From positions 1 to 64,000 of the forward strand of contig NXFV01000916.1 of the NCBI GenBank assembly GCA_002803225.1: DNA of 64,000 nt, read 5' to 3'. This DNA is from Gamarada debralockiae. Taxonomy: Eukaryota; Ascomycota; Leotiomycetes; Helotiales; Hyphodiscaceae. Made by a program: the position numbers and the translations under genes. Below the pieces are notes generated by a model. That model did no database searches. It was not told where the DNA came from and was given only the letters and a program-made list of their open reading frames with translations. Positions 46,804 through 59,379 of this stretch are shown here, one piece after another. The first letter of the stretch is position 1. Each line of letters opens with the position of its first letter.

Positions 46804-48647
46804 ATGCGTTTCCGGCATCTCCTGATGTCACTGGCCCTGGCCCCAATCGCCTTGGCAGCTCCAAGGTTCGCTGCCCCGTCTCTCTTTAAGAGGTGCACGA
46901 ACTCTGCAGACGATCGCTCCTGTTGGGGAGACTACGACATCTCCACCAACTACTACGATGAAAGCCCTGACACTGGCGTTGTCCGAGAATACTGGTTCGA
47001 CATCGTCAACACCACTGCCGCCCCAGACGGAGTTGAGCGCGTCGTCCTGTCCGTCAACGGCACTGTCCCTGGCCCAACGATCATTGCGGACTGGGGTGAC
47101 ACAGTTGGTAAGTTCCGCCACTGACTACTTCTTCCTCCTCTCCGTGCATCTCCGTATCCTGTTCCAAGCAGCTTGCTAACTCCTTATAGTGGTCCACGTG
47201 ACAAACTCCATGGCGAACAACGGAACCGGCATCCACTTCCATGGCATCCGCCAGAACTACACTAACCAGATGGATGGCGTGCCTTCCGTGACCCAATGCC
47301 CAATTGCCCCCGGCTCCTCCTACACTTATACCTGGAAAGCAACACAGTACGGCTCCTCGTGGTACCATTCTCACTTTTACGTCCAGGCGTGGGACGGCGT
47401 CTTCGGCGGCATCCAAATCAACGGCCCAGCCACCGCCAACTACGACGAAGACCTTGGCACGCTGACGCTGAGCGACTGGTCTCACGAGACCGCCGACCAG
47501 GAAGTCCTTAAGGCGCTTGTTACGGGACCGCCGACTCTTGATAACGGACTGATCAATGGTACCAACACGTACAATGAATCCGGCACTGTCGTTGGGTCAC
47601 GCTTCGAGACGACGTTCGTCGCCGGAACTCGGTATCGTATCCGGGTTGTCAATACGGCGGCAGACACGCACTTCAAGTTCACGATGGACAACCACACCAT
47701 GGAGGTGATTGCCGCCGACTTCGTGCCCATTGTTCCATATGCCACAGATATCATTGCCATAAGCATGGGTCAGCGGTACGATATCATTGTTACAGCGAAT
47801 GCCACGGCTGACAACTACTGGATGCGGGCCATTGCGCAGACCGCCTGCAGCGACAACGACAATCCGGACAACATCAAGGGCATTATTCGGTACGACAGCA
47901 CCTCGACCGACGACCCAACCTCCACCGCCTGGACGGACGCCGCAACCGATGACTGCGACGATGAAGACATGAGTCTGCTTGTTCCGTACCTCGCCATCGC
48001 CGCCTCGGACTCACCTGATGAAGAGGACGACTTCGCCGTCGCCATTGATGATACCGGCAACGGTGTTCTCTGGGAGATGGGTAACACCTCCTTTGTTAAC
48101 CAGTGGGACTACCCGACAGTGATGCAAGCCTATGAGGGCAACAACACGTGGGGCAGTGCGCAGAATGTGTATCAGTTACCGGACGCCGATGTCTGGGTCT
48201 ACTGGGTTATCCAGACAACTAACACCCAGCCGCACCCTATGCACCTTCACGGCCACGACTTCTGGGTTCTAGGCCAGGGCACGGGCACATACGACTCCAC
48301 GACCGCTAACTTGACGCTCACAAATGCCCCCCGACGAGATGTGGTTATGTTGCCCGGCGCCGGATATGTTGTTATTGCATTCTACACCGATAACCCGGGT
48401 GTGAGTTCTTCCATTCCGTTTTAGATCTCCGCTTTAACAGTTGGCTGACATAACCTCTTTGCCACAGGCTTGGTTGATGCACTGCCACATCGCCTGGCAC
48501 ACATCTGAGGGTCTGGCTGTGCAGCTCCTGGAGAGAGAGACGGAGTTTGTCAGTCTCATGGACAGCACCGTTTTGAACTCAACTTGCGATGCTTGGGACA
48601 CGTACACGGCTGAGGATGATGTTGTGCAGGATGATGCTGGTATCTAA
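46804..48647 (+). CDS. Laccase (ascomycete multicopper oxidase)
   Basis: Three exons (46804-47107, 47190-48400, 48468-48647) give 564 residues. The signal peptide MRFRHLLMSLALAPIALAAP is followed by a short propeptide ending in KR. All four copper motifs are intact: HFHGIRQ (about 117), WYHSHFYVQ (about 159), HPMHLHGHDFW (about 449) and HCHIAWHTSEGL (about 510). The residue at the type-1 axial position is Leu, usual for higher-potential laccases. The C-terminus ends in DDAGI, close to the DSGL/V plug of ascomycete laccases, which is processed on maturation. The enzyme oxidises phenols and reduces oxygen to water outside the cell (lignin-like substrates, pigments, detoxification). It is intact despite lying between an upstream repeat array and a dead LINE about 300 bp downstream. 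Confidence 0.96.
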
Positions 48648-48959
48648 AATCCGGCGACGTACGACTGGACTTTGAGCCGTGAAAAGGCGCCAATTAGACT
48701 GACCTAGGCTGCCTTGTGGATGGCTTGTGGAAGACATTTTCAGTCGGTGCAGACTGAAGGTCTTCCACAGCTAGATGCAGTGGGCGCTTTCAGGAGCATG
48801 GAACACATAGACAGGAAACAGGGTGAATGGGGCTTGTGGTTTTGAAAGGACTGGAGTTTTTTGGGGAGGGTTATTGTATCTCTTTCGTTTGTTTTGCAGC
48901 ATAGCTCTCGGATAGAATAGAGCATGAGTTTTCTTCCAAGCTTCACACCTTGACAAAAG

Positions 48960-51480
48960 ATCGACAGAGGTTAAAGTGCAAGAGAAGCGTCGACCACAGA
49001 CTATACTGAGCAGCCATACATCAACTAAGGAATCACAACGGCTTGATAGATCCTTCTGAGCTCTGTAACGCTTGCTCATCATGTGGAACCGGCCAGGCTT
49101 GTCAGAATACCAATGGATTTCGAGATTTTGCCGTTAGGTTCTGAACATGCTGTTTCCAATTCAGCGCCCCGTCGAGTGTGACCCCGAGATATTTACTCCT
49201 TGCAGACGGACTGTCGAATCAGACGATATTATATGGTAAGAAACATGTATGTATTAATATCTCTAAGGAAGGAAAATTGGAGGGTTGCCAGAACCCGAGA
49301 TATGTGTACAGTACACAACCGTTGCCATAGCAACCAGCTCATCTGACACGGACGGACTACCGTCTAGTTGACTTCTATTCGGCGGTCGACTTCTATTTGA
49401 CGCCGTCTTGTGTAACGGGTGAGTTGAAACTTACTTGGTGGGAACACCAATGTATGCCTTCTTGGTCCCACGCTTTGGGTTTTTGCATGGTTCTAGTTAG
49501 TCTGTTGTAGGTCCCTTTCGTTAAGCTTCCCTATCGCAAAATAGCAACGTAATCAATGTATCCCATTGCAATAGTGTTAGGCTCCTAGCTACAAATTTCT
49601 ACCAAGTTGGCATTGTAGTACAAGTACAAGATACGTGATAGCGGTGATCCTTGGGTGATGCCAGTAGTCGTTTTGTAGACTTCTGATTGAAGTGTCGAAA
49701 ATTGATGACTGTGCTCTGTCTGCTAGAGAGCTGGCTATCTACCTAACTGATTTCTTATCTATTCTGCGTTTCCGGAGATTGTGGAGCAGTCTAACATGTG
49801 AAACATTGTCGAAAGCTCCAGAGACGTCAAGTAATAGGAGATCTTTTCACTTGCGGATCAGGTGAGTTCCAGGCTTCATATATCTTTCGATAATGACGTG
49901 CAGTGCATAGTCTGTGGATCTCCCCTTGCATTCCCCAATGTGAGTGCCCGGCAGCAGTTGTTGTACCTCTGTCGCGTAGCTGATTCTCTTTACGATTATC
50001 GAGTCCATGAATTTTCCGATAGTGTTCAGCAGGGATATTCGTCGATACGTTTTGGTTGCAGTATAGTCATCCTTGCCGCGTTTTCTGAGGTCTATAGTAG
50101 TTGGCTGTCGAAATTGTGACAGATAATATCCAAGACGTAGGCTCCAGTTGAGTATTTCGTGAGCTAGGAGGCTATTTAGGTAGTGGCAACGTGGAATATT
50201 GGATTTATGATGCCGTTTAGTCCGGCAGCTTTCATTGGAGGAGTTGATGTAATGGTCTGGTGTGCCTCCTTCTCTGTAACATCCGGGAAAGGGATCTGGT
50301 CTTGATATTCGGCTCCGTTTGACCCCTGAAGATCTGGTTCCGGAGGGGTTGGAAAGACGGTAGTTTTAAGGAGGCCTGCTTCGGCTTGTGCTTCTACCTA
50401 CTCTGTGTTTGTTGTGGGGTCCTTCAGTGCCGGAGTCGTTGTTGCTGTCACCTCCCGGTTTCATGCCTACTTTGCTAGTTTTCACATACTCTCCGGGGCA
50501 TTTATAGCTCTTTCGATCTAGTCCTGATAACGGCTCTGCGGATCATCATTCCGTTCTGGCTTCCAGCTGCGCGATAGGCCTCCCAGCTTTCCGTATGTAA
50601 TCGGCTATTTTGGCACTTGAGCCTTCGCGTCTTCAGGTGTATCTCCTTACATTCGGTAGTCCAGCGGACTCTTGCTCTTGGGACTATCTTTTCGGTGGCA
50701 TGGAGAGTTAATAACCACCTGTATAGTGGCTACCAGCTCTCTCGCATATCCGTCCTGTTGCGAGGTCATAATTGTAGAATGTGAAAGCAGCTTGACTTTT
50801 AGAGAGTAGTGATCCAATGGCTCTATATACAGCGTAGTGACTTATACCCTAGGCAACAGGGCCAAGGGGTTATGACTCAGATGTCATGTTCCAACACGTC
50901 CAATGCGGGCTTTTTCTTGGGGCATTGAAGTTCCGGTCGCTGACGTGCAAGACTTGTTCAAAATTCTTACTCATCTATGCTAGACCAATCGTGTGTATCC
51001 ACTTTTAACCGTTGCATCATTCTGAGGTCTAGCATAGTTGTGATAGGGAGGTGGTCAGAGTTGGTGCCCATTCTGGGGTCTGCGCTGCAGGTGGTGACCT
51101 TGTCCACGAGGTCTTGTGTGCCGTAGCAAAGGTCTATGTGCCTTTGTGTATATGTCGCCGTATATGATTGTACCAGCTGACAGGGGACGGTATAGTTGAA
51201 AATCTTCGGTGATATCACTTATGTCGTCCGATTCGGGATCCCTTGCCCGCCGCACCAGACCCCCAGAGTACGTGATGCAGATTAAAGTCTCCCAGAATAA
51301 CCTGTTCCTCTCTATGATGAACTGAGAGTGCTGTCCTGAAATGTGGCCAGCAGCTCGCTCTGTGGTCCGATGTCCTCGGGGGATTATATACATTATGTGA
51401 AATACGAGATATCAATTGCTCAATAAAGAGGAATTTAACTGAACTTCCTGTAGTTTTGGTCCTTCACTCGATTTGAGCAA
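48960..51480 (-). mobile_element. RIP-degraded LINE (Tad1/I-type non-LTR retrotransposon)
   Basis: Minus-strand order matches ORF2 of a LINE. Endonuclease pieces: HNVYNPP and VILGDFNLHHVLWG near 51262-51390, then MGTNSDHLPITTMLDL near 51040-51070. Reverse-transcriptase pieces: LLNTIGKFMDSIIVKRISYA, KGRSTDYALHVIIERYM, LLLDVSGAFDNVSHVRLLHN (49780-49850), SRILYLYYNA, GYIDYVAI (49538-49567, where active elements have YxDD) and YLGVTLDGALNW (about 49170-49215). Near 49015-49045 comes VVIP*LMYGCSV*S, with stops where relatives have Gln and Trp. CAG-to-TAG and TGG-to-TAG changes are what RIP produces. No intact frame and no poly(A) end are visible; the 5' ORF1 is absent. Confidence 0.85.
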
Positions 51481-51669
51481 TTAAACTCTGGGCTTTCCGG
51501 GGTGGCTTGTAGCTATCCAGAATGTCTATCCTCAGTCTCTGATAATATGAGTTCGACGATTAATAATCTTATATCCCAAACACTACAGTATGGACTGAGA
51601 AATCAAAACAGTGCGGAATATCTTCACGAGACCGATGCTCCGGACCTCCACAGGCAAACAGCTGTTGCT

Positions 51670-53420
51670 TCACCAAGTTATCTCTACCTCTCTAACAGCC
51701 ATCTCTTCAATATTTGCATTGACTCGGCGTAGACACCTAACTTGCGCACTTCTCTCCTTCAAGTCAAAATTCACTTCCGCCCCTCTAACCCTCGACCATT
51801 CTGGAACGAATCCGTCGTCCTGAATCCCCTCTTCCTCAATCTCCATAACCCACCTAGCAATCTTCCCCGCCAAAATACTGTCCCAAACGCCCTCTCTCCA
51901 ACTCTTTCCCAAAAGCAACGCAATCGCTTCACGGCGAACAGCTGGATTCCGACATTTTCGACCTACGATGTAGAGAGGCATGATGCATTGGAAATCAAAC
52001 AGAAAGCTGCTTGAAAAGGCACTTTCTAGACCGGCGAGGAGAATGCGACATTTGGAGACGATGGCTTTGTACTCTGGGAGGAAACGATCGAAGCGTGTTT
52101 GGTCTTTGCCTAGGGTGCTGGCTAGGGAGGAGGAGCTGTTGAGGTTTTGAATGCTGGGATACCTATCAGTACTGCATCACTTCAATATTGAGACATTCAA
52201 TATTACGTACTCGAGGGAAAGGCCGCAGAGATACTCTTTCTCACTCCCGTATTTAAGGAGGTGGTTCATAAGGGGATTGAAAGCGCTTCTCCAGCGTTCG
52301 AGATCCGCCATGTATTTCGCGAGCTCGAGTTTCATTTCTTCTGGTGGGTCGGCGATGGTTTCGTTGGGGCCAACGGCTCGCGCCATGGTGTCGCGATGTG
52401 TATCTGCGTGGAAAATCCGGAAATGCATGAGGCGACGCATGATGATGTCGGAATAAAACCGCGCGGTTCTGATGGAGGGGAAGGATCGAGGCATGGCTGC
52501 CATGGCGTCGGCGTGGCATCTCATCATCTCTTCGTGTTCGGAGAGGGGGCGTGAGTCCGGGAGGGTCATCACTTGGGTATCAAGTCTGCCAAAAGCTTCG
52601 CATATCTCGTTCTCGATGGTTTCGGATTCTATGGCGCTCGGGGTCTGAGTGCCAGGGGATTTTGAACGGAACCAGGCTGCGATTAGGCCGAGGCCGATTT
52701 GCATTTGCGAGAGTGCGGCTTTGTGATCGCCATGGTATGTCTCGAAGCAGATGATGAGCATGCATGCTAGAAGTGTAGTGCGCAATGATTGGTTTCCGTG
52801 AGCAACAGCTTCTCTCATGCAGGCTATTGCCTTACTGTATTGCTGAAGTGCGAATTGGTGATGGCTTATCGCTGCTTCATCTTTCTCACTCAAGATGTAT
52901 CCATTCCGTGCCTTAAAATCCCGTACATCCATGGTTGTCATGTCCAGCGCACCGATTGCGATGACTGCATGGCGGATTGAGGACTCGCTCTGGCAAGCTT
53001 GCAAAACGATGCGATTCCAGATTTCGGAATCGAAGAAGCCTGATAATGAATGCGCTGTTTTGACTACGAAGAGGTGAAAGAAACGATGTTCACTTTCGGT
53101 TGCGAAGATTGTAGCTCTTGGTGGTCGAGAAATAGATGATCCTTCGGGTTGATGTTTGGGCAGGAGAATACGCAAGTGTGATGGCTCGGGTGGGGGGACG
53201 GGTGGTGGACGAGCATATCCATCACAAACGCCACTGAAGTTGAGACATCTCAAACAACTTGGTTTCCTCTCGTCGCATTTTACTCTCCGTATTCTGAATA
53301 CCAGTCAGGACTCGACGATTCTTGATATGAGATGGAAAGGGATTCTTGCCGACACGTGACGCAACCACTCCTGACCTTAGGGCGGCTTGCGCGTTTCCTT
53401 TTCGGAGCATCCTGAGCCAT
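51670..53420 (-). CDS. Zn2Cys6 transcription factor
   Basis: Three exons (53420-53350, 53293-52211, 52162-51670) give 548 residues. The ATG opens MAQDAPKRKRASRPKVRSGC; the zinc cluster reads GCVTCRIRRVKCDERKPSC then LRCLNFSGVC, the six Cys lying at residues ~20-47. Intron 1 sits inside the cluster and begins GCAAGA, so it is a GC-AG intron; reading through it or using the nearest GT destroys the cluster. Intron 2 uses GTACGT..GATAG. The rest is helical, with a fungal regulator pattern (HRFFHLFVVKTAHSLSGFF, LQACQSESSIRHAVIAIGAL, LLACMLIICFETYHGDHKAA) of the Fungal_trans_2 type. It would bind DNA in the nucleus; targets are unknown. The nearest genes are the laccase side (through the LINE) and the rhamnosidase, which are candidate targets only by position. 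Confidence 0.92.
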
Positions 53421-55129
53421 GGTCAAGAAGCCGGGATCATATAACTTTGGCGCATCGAAGCGGTTGAGTTTGCCGTGGGTTGGCTGCAGCGGAGTAAGCA
53501 CATCGATGATTTCATCGCAAAGAGGATCTCGTCAGCGCGTTGAAATAATTGTGGCTTCAACGTCGTAAAACGTAGGCCAATGAGAAAGCGCTGAGATAAA
53601 TGTATCGGGGTGCGAGCCTAACTCGTTGCAGCGAAATTGGAAGCAGATCAGAATCCGAGAAATTCATTTTGATTGGTTTAGCGGGAGACTTGGTCTTTCT
53701 AACTGGATATTTCCCGAGGCAGGGCGGCGTTCACAGAAAGGACCAGCTCGCCATAGAACGACAGAAAAAAGAATATATATATATATATAAATTTGAACGA
53801 CATTTCTAACAGCTTCTCAGCCTCTAACTTGGAGCTTGAACTATCACGCTAGGGACAAGAATTTTGTCGAATCACGTGAACATTCCCATTGAAACTTGTC
53901 CTCGCAAAGTTCACTTCTGTGCTTCTCCTGAAGATGTCTATTGCAAGATCTCCTGGCCTAAATCTCTATCTATTGGTTAAGTCTTTTCGCGCCTGAGTCT
54001 TATAAAAAATGAAATGGATACTGGGAAAGGCACGGTTGAACAAGCTCATCAATTTCAAGGCCAGATATTGGATTCTGTTGATATTGAAGATCGAGACCAC
54101 TATAGTAAGATTTCATAGCTTTTTCTCTCTCTAGAGGAGATCTTGGTGTTGTCAAATAAATGATGAAATGAATTTAAAAATGTGGTTGCCATCGTAAGCC
54201 CTGAACTATCGAGCTTCTTTGCGGAAGGCGCGTCGTCCTGCACGCAAACACAATTCTCCGAACTTGGGAAGCTCGCGTCGAGTAAGCTTGTGCGTATTGT
54301 TCAATTTTGAGATCGCTCTTGAAGTTTGTCCCGAAATCAACACACTCAATTGTATCCCGCTTCCATTCGGCAGGACGATGAACGTGTTTGCCAGCTTCAA
54401 AGGTATTGTACAAGGTGTTCAGGCAAGATCCCGCGCTTCCATGCGTCAAGAGACAGAAGAAATTGGCGGTGAGGTAAATTGCAGCTGGTGATACTGATGT
54501 GCTGTCCTTGGAAGGCCTTTGAGAAAGTGAGTGAACAGATTCAATCAGCGGACCTCGACTCATTCCAAACGGCTGAGCCCAAAATGATATCCGTATTACC
54601 CGGCTCAGCATGATCCCTTACGCTGCATCCCTTAGATGAAAATGAAAGGTACGTTGCAGGAGTCAAAGGAAAAGAGGAAGGTGGAACGTTTAAATAAATT
54701 GCAATGTCACAACTGAGGTCCTGGAAGGTCATGAAGGCCACGTTTAGGAGGTCAAGCGATCTCTTCGGCAAGCTCGCGAATCTTGGGGGAAATTGCGATT
54801 GGCGCTGCACATCATACTTTCTCCTCCCATGTTCAAATCAAATGTCCGTGTCTGCTGGCCCCCCTTAAATTCGGCATGAGGCTATCGAAAGTTTGCTTTA
54901 GTTGACGATCACCCCAAGGTTGCTTTTGTCTTAGGTGCTTTCGGGTCATGCGGAACGTCATCGTGATTCGTTTGAGGGCGGCGGGAGATGGGGTCACAAT
55001 CTGCCCCTTTTCCTCGCGTGGCGCTTTCCCCACAATCCATCCATGGAACGCCTTCCTTCACAGACACTGTAATCTTAAAAAGCGCCGAAAGATGAGCCTG
55101 TGCGCAACGTTTTGACTGCCGCAAAGACA
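53421..55129. other. Long non-coding stretch
   Basis: No gene supported. Minus-strand open frames between 54174 and 54810 have no recognisable motif and change frame. A (TA)n run is listed separately. Confidence 0.4.
53771..53791. repeat. (TA)n microsatellite
   Basis: About nine TA units in a row (GAATATATATATATATATAA). Confidence 0.9.
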
Positions 55130-55137
55130 TATATAAA
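55130..55137 (+). promoter_or_regulatory. TATA box of rhamnosidase gene
   Basis: TATATAAA, ~95 bp before the start codon. Confidence 0.6.
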
Positions 55138-55230
55138 CGTCTTTGTCGCGATAACCACAATGTCGTTGCCATTGTTCGTCGCTCCTTAGAATACTTTAGA
55201 ATACATAATATTAAATTGCAGATAGCAATC

Positions 55231-57612
55231 ATGTTCCAACATGGCTTGCTTCTTTTGCATTCTTTTGTTGTTCTCTTTATCGCAATAATTCCCACTGGCG
55301 CAGCTCCCGCTCCTGCCTCGCCGGCTTATCAGTTCCAGAATCAACTTGCTTCCAGTGGCCCCGATGACTGGCAGAAATATATCCGATCTCCCTCAACGCA
55401 AATTATCCATCCTCTGAGCATCGTCTCAAACTACACGCAAGGAAATGTCACGAATCCCGATGGGCTTCTCACCGGTCACGGGAAGACCATCTTGACGCGA
55501 CCTGCTCCAAGGTCGAACGCCTCCTCCGCTGCAGACACGATTCCTACCATCGTTGTCGACTTTGGCCAGAATATCGCTGGATACCTCTCAATCAAGTTCG
55601 GTGGGGCATATAATAGCACTCCTGGCCTGCCCGGCATCAGGCTCGCATTCTCGGAAAGCATCCAATACGGGTATCTTACCGAGGTATCAGACTTTTCGAG
55701 GTCTGACAATGCAAGTCTCCGAATCCAGCATTTCAATGTCTGTTTGCTAATCACCATACCAGGGAGACACAATTACACCAGGAAGCGACCAGGTATGGCA
55801 ATATTTGCGACCAATTGCGGGAGTGTATGACTGATCACGTGTTTCATCTCCAGATTGCCGTCCAGCCAAATCCATATACCTGGACTGACATTCACGGCTG
55901 CGAGTATGGCAATCAAGTCTGCGCTGATGGCATTCATGGCTTCCGTTACGTGAAGATCTATATGGATGCTCTGGATAGCGATGCGCCATACACTTCACCA
56001 TACGGTTCGGTCTCCATTGATTCCTTGAGCCTGAATATCTCAGCTTTCCTCGGCACCCAAGATACTTTTACTGGTTGGTTCGAAAGTTCTGACGACAAAC
56101 TCAACCAATGGTGGTACGATGGAGTCTACACGAATGACTTATGCACAGACTCCCTTGATGCCAATTCCACCGATCCTCGAAATGCTGCAAGTCCGACAAT
56201 CTTGGGAAAATTGCTCATCATCGACGGAGCGAAGCGTGATCGCCTCCCGTACATTGGTGACCTTGCTGTATCCGCTCGAACTTCTTATCTTAGCCACGAT
56301 GTCCCACAAGCCGCTCGGAATGTTCTCGCAGATTTGGCTGATCATCAACGCGCCGATGGCTGGATTCCACCAGCCAGCATGTAAGTCACGTGCTCCCATT
56401 GACGAAAGCGATACTGACCTGGACTTTGACAGTAACGACTACACATTACAGCTACTTGATTATCCTTTGTGGTGGGTAGCTAATACCTACGACCTGTTCA
56501 TGTACACGGGTGACACCGATTTTGTCGTGACTTACTACCAAACAATGATCAACGTCCTCGACATATTCTATCCTTCGATAACCGACACCACCACCCAGTT
56601 GATCACCAAAGGCCTCGGTATCTCAGGAAGCTATGGTGACTACGCTTTCCTTCCGCGTACTGGTCCCGTGACCTACTTCAACGCACTCTACGTGATCGCT
56701 CTCGACAACGCAGCCTCGATAGCAACCTACCTCGGACACAAAGACGATGCTGCTCGCTGGTCTGCTCGCTCTCAAGCTGTCGCCGCCGCCATCAACATCT
56801 ACAATTTTGATAGCAGTGTTGGAGCGTTCTTCGATGGCACCTGCGGAGCTACCTACTGCGCCACCCATGCCCAAGATGGCAATAGTCTGAGCATTATCAG
56901 CGGCGCCGCAAACGCAACTCGAGCAAAATCTGCCCTCTCGTACCTCTCCGCCAACAATGCCCGATTTTACGGGAACTCTTTCTACGACAACGATGTCCTC
57001 AGTGCCGGATTCTCAAATCGAGTTTACGCTTTCATCTCCTACTTCGAGGTCGAAGCCCGCTTCTTGACCGGGTTGGCAGATAGTGCGCTCGAGGAAATCA
57101 GACGACTGTACGGATGGATGGAGACCAACGATCCAGGAATCACAATGTGGGAAGGAATCGGAGAGGAAGGACAGCCATACGAAGGCGGCTTCACATCTAT
57201 GGCCCACGGTTGGTCAACGGGTGTCGTACCCGCGCTCACAAACTACATCCTAGGCGTTACACCGCAAGGTCCTGGCTTCAGCACTTTCAGCGTCAAACCA
57301 ATTCCTGGTGATGTGCAATGGGCGAAAGGCATGGTCCCGACGCCTCATGGGCCGATTCGTGTGGCATGGGATAGCAACCAGGCAATTGGATTATTTTATT
57401 TGCGTGTTAGCTCGCCCGCTGGTGCGAAGGGAACGATTTCGGTGCCGGTTGGGAATTCCAGTCTCCCTGTTTATGTTGACGATACTTTGGCGTGGGAGAA
57501 CAACGGGTCCAGGGCGTACACTGCGGCTTACGGACAAGTTGCGGACTCCGGGTATGTGACCGTGCAGGTCGAGGGTGGAGATCATACTATTACGGTTGGC
57601 TACAGTGCGTGA
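55231..57612 (+). CDS. GH78 alpha-L-rhamnosidase-like secreted enzyme
   Basis: Four exons (55231-55710, 55763-55792, 55854-56380, 56433-57612) give 738 residues. The signal peptide is MFQHGLLLLHSFVVLFIAII. The N-terminal beta domain has TIVVDFGQNIAGYLSIKFGG and YLTEVSDFSRSDN. A 30-nt mini-exon encodes GDTITPGSDQ, which joins to IAVQPNPYTWTD. The (alpha/alpha)6 catalytic domain starts near NQWWYDGVYTNDLC, with the conserved acidic stretch LLIIDGAKRDRLPYIGDLAV, HQRADGWIPPAS, FLPRTGPVTYFNALY and GITMWEGIGEEGQPYEGGFT. A C-terminal beta domain follows (TPHGPIRVAWDS). Intron 1 starts GCAAGT, i.e. GC-AG; only this donor keeps the phase and the family sequence. The enzyme releases terminal alpha-L-rhamnose from plant glycosides or rhamnogalacturonan. 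Many N-glycosylation sites are present. Length fits fungal GH78 short forms. Confidence 0.93.
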
Positions 57613-58267
57613 GGGGTGGCTTAGGTAGAGGTTGATCATACATTACGACGAGAGTTTTTCAAATTCAATGAATATAGAAAAGTCTTTAATAAAGTGCGCT
57701 ACTGATATTTGAAATGCTCAATCAACCCCGGTGGAAGTCCGCAACGAGCTAGTGCTTTTTCCTTCGACTCCGTCAGTGGATCCCCCTTGACTCAACCAGA
57801 AACAATTGTGAGTACTCAAAATGAACTACTCACAATTGTCTCGTTCGCTAGAACTTGTCTACTTTTCCAGAGTTCGAAAATTCAAGGCTTCATTTCGACG
57901 TTTCCTTCAGTCACGTGTCTCAAATGTCGTATGGAGACGTTCGGCAAGACACTTCTTTTAGTTAAAGATCGCTTCGTTCCACTTACGAAAATGATCAGCT
58001 GCAGAGCTCGCCATTTTGTGCATCAAAAAGCTGCGATTTGAAGTTCGCGATGGTGGCTTGTCTTGGAGGTTTGCATGGGTTCGGATTTCGGATTTACGCT
58101 GGAGTTAACGATGAACCCACTGCCCCACCATCAATTATATATTTCAGCCGTGGCAGCCAGCTTTACTGTATGAGCTTAGCAGCTTCAACAATATCCAAGG
58201 AAGTCTTCCAAGATTGTAACGCAGATACCAGATACCAGACACAAGCAGCTTCCGCTCAAGTCACAAA
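57613..58267. other. Non-coding stretch
   Basis: No gene supported. A direct repeat of CTCACAATTGT / CAATTGTGAGTACTCA-type words near 57800-57840 forms a short palindrome. Confidence 0.4.
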
Positions 58268-59082
58268 ATGGCAACCGACAAAACAATCGTTCTCATAACC
58301 GGTACTTGCCTCCCCTCCCAAACTCTCTCAACTAAGACTCGACTTACAAAACCGCAGGTGGCAACCAAGGAATCGGCTTCTGCACTGCTGAAGCCCTCGC
58401 CACTTCCTCACCAAACTATCATGTTATAATCAGCAGTCGCTCAATCGAGAAAGGTCAAAAGGCTCTCTTAGACCTGCAAGGCTCATCCCCAGCCTCCTCA
58501 TTCTCAATGGTGCAGCTAGACGTCACGGACCAAGCGTCCATCAAGGCCGCCGCTGCGCATGTTGAGAAGGAATTTGGAAGGTTGGACGTCCTGATCAACA
58601 ACGCAGGCATCACGTTGCGTGGCAAGCCATTGCTAGAGCAGTTGAGGACGATCTTCGAGACAAACACGTTTGGACCGGCGGTTGTTACGGAGGCGTTTGT
58701 GGGGCTGTTGGAGAAGAGTAAGGACGGACGACTCATCTACGTCTCTTCTGATCTTGGCTCCATAACCCGACGTTCCGATCCAAGTTTTCCGTATTACAAT
58801 CTTCCCTCAGTGGCGTATAGGATGAGCAAGAGTGCGCTGAATATGTTGATGGTGTGTCATCATGTCGAGTTCAAGGATAAGGGGATTAAGGTTTGGGCGT
58901 TCAATCCGGGATATGTGGTTACGAACTTGAGTGGGACTGGAGAAGCGGGGATTCAGGAGAGGATTAAAACAGGGGCGGGTGATCCGAGGGTTTCTGCGAA
59001 GGGGTTGGTGGAGATTGTTAGTGGGAAGAGGGATGCGGATGTTGGGAAGCATATTGAAGGGGAAGGGGTTATTCCTTGGTGA
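58268..59082 (+). CDS. Short-chain dehydrogenase/reductase (classical SDR)
   Basis: Two exons (58268-58301, 58358-59082) give 252 residues. The cofactor motif TGGNQGIG spans the intron (TIVLITG then GNQGIGFCTAEAL). The rest is in order: SSRSIEKGQKA (Arg, so NADPH likely), LDVTDQASIKAA, LDVLINNAGI, IYVSSDLGSI (catalytic Ser), the catalytic YxxxK in YRMSKSALNML and WAFNPGYVVTNLSG. Length and motifs are those of a carbonyl-reductase-like SDR. The substrate is unknown. No repeat or lesion is seen. Confidence 0.93.
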
Positions 59083-59379
59083 TCGATCTCTGTTTGTATT
59101 TGGAGTCTATGATCAACTTCGACATATTCCGAGGCGATATATTCTGAGGCTTGAACTAAATGGTCTGAGGTAACACCTGGTCGATTAATGTATACCGCGT
59201 AGCCTCCGGCGCTCGATTCCTTCTTCTGATGCGAAGTTGCAGTATTCGGCAGAGGAATGTCCAGGTAGTTGGCGGCCAGCCTGCTATCTGGCTCCGATGA
59301 GAAGAGCATTGACGGGGAGGGCAACACCTATCCAAATGTAAGCCAAAGAGCTCCATCACATTAGACCAGCATCACTTGT

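Noticed and set aside
46828..48087. Several open frames on the strand opposite the laccase gene
   Set aside because: They are mirror frames of a strongly coding, GC-rich third-position exon; none has family features.
48740..49082. Separate minus-strand gene downstream of laccase
   Set aside because: The right part is the 3' end of the LINE (IPQLMYGCS-type motif with stops); the left part is laccase 3' flank.
31843..59082. Biosynthetic gene cluster formed by SDR enzymes, laccase and Zn2Cys6 regulator
   Set aside because: No polyketide synthase, NRPS, terpene cyclase or prenyltransferase is present, and the genes are separated by long decayed stretches.
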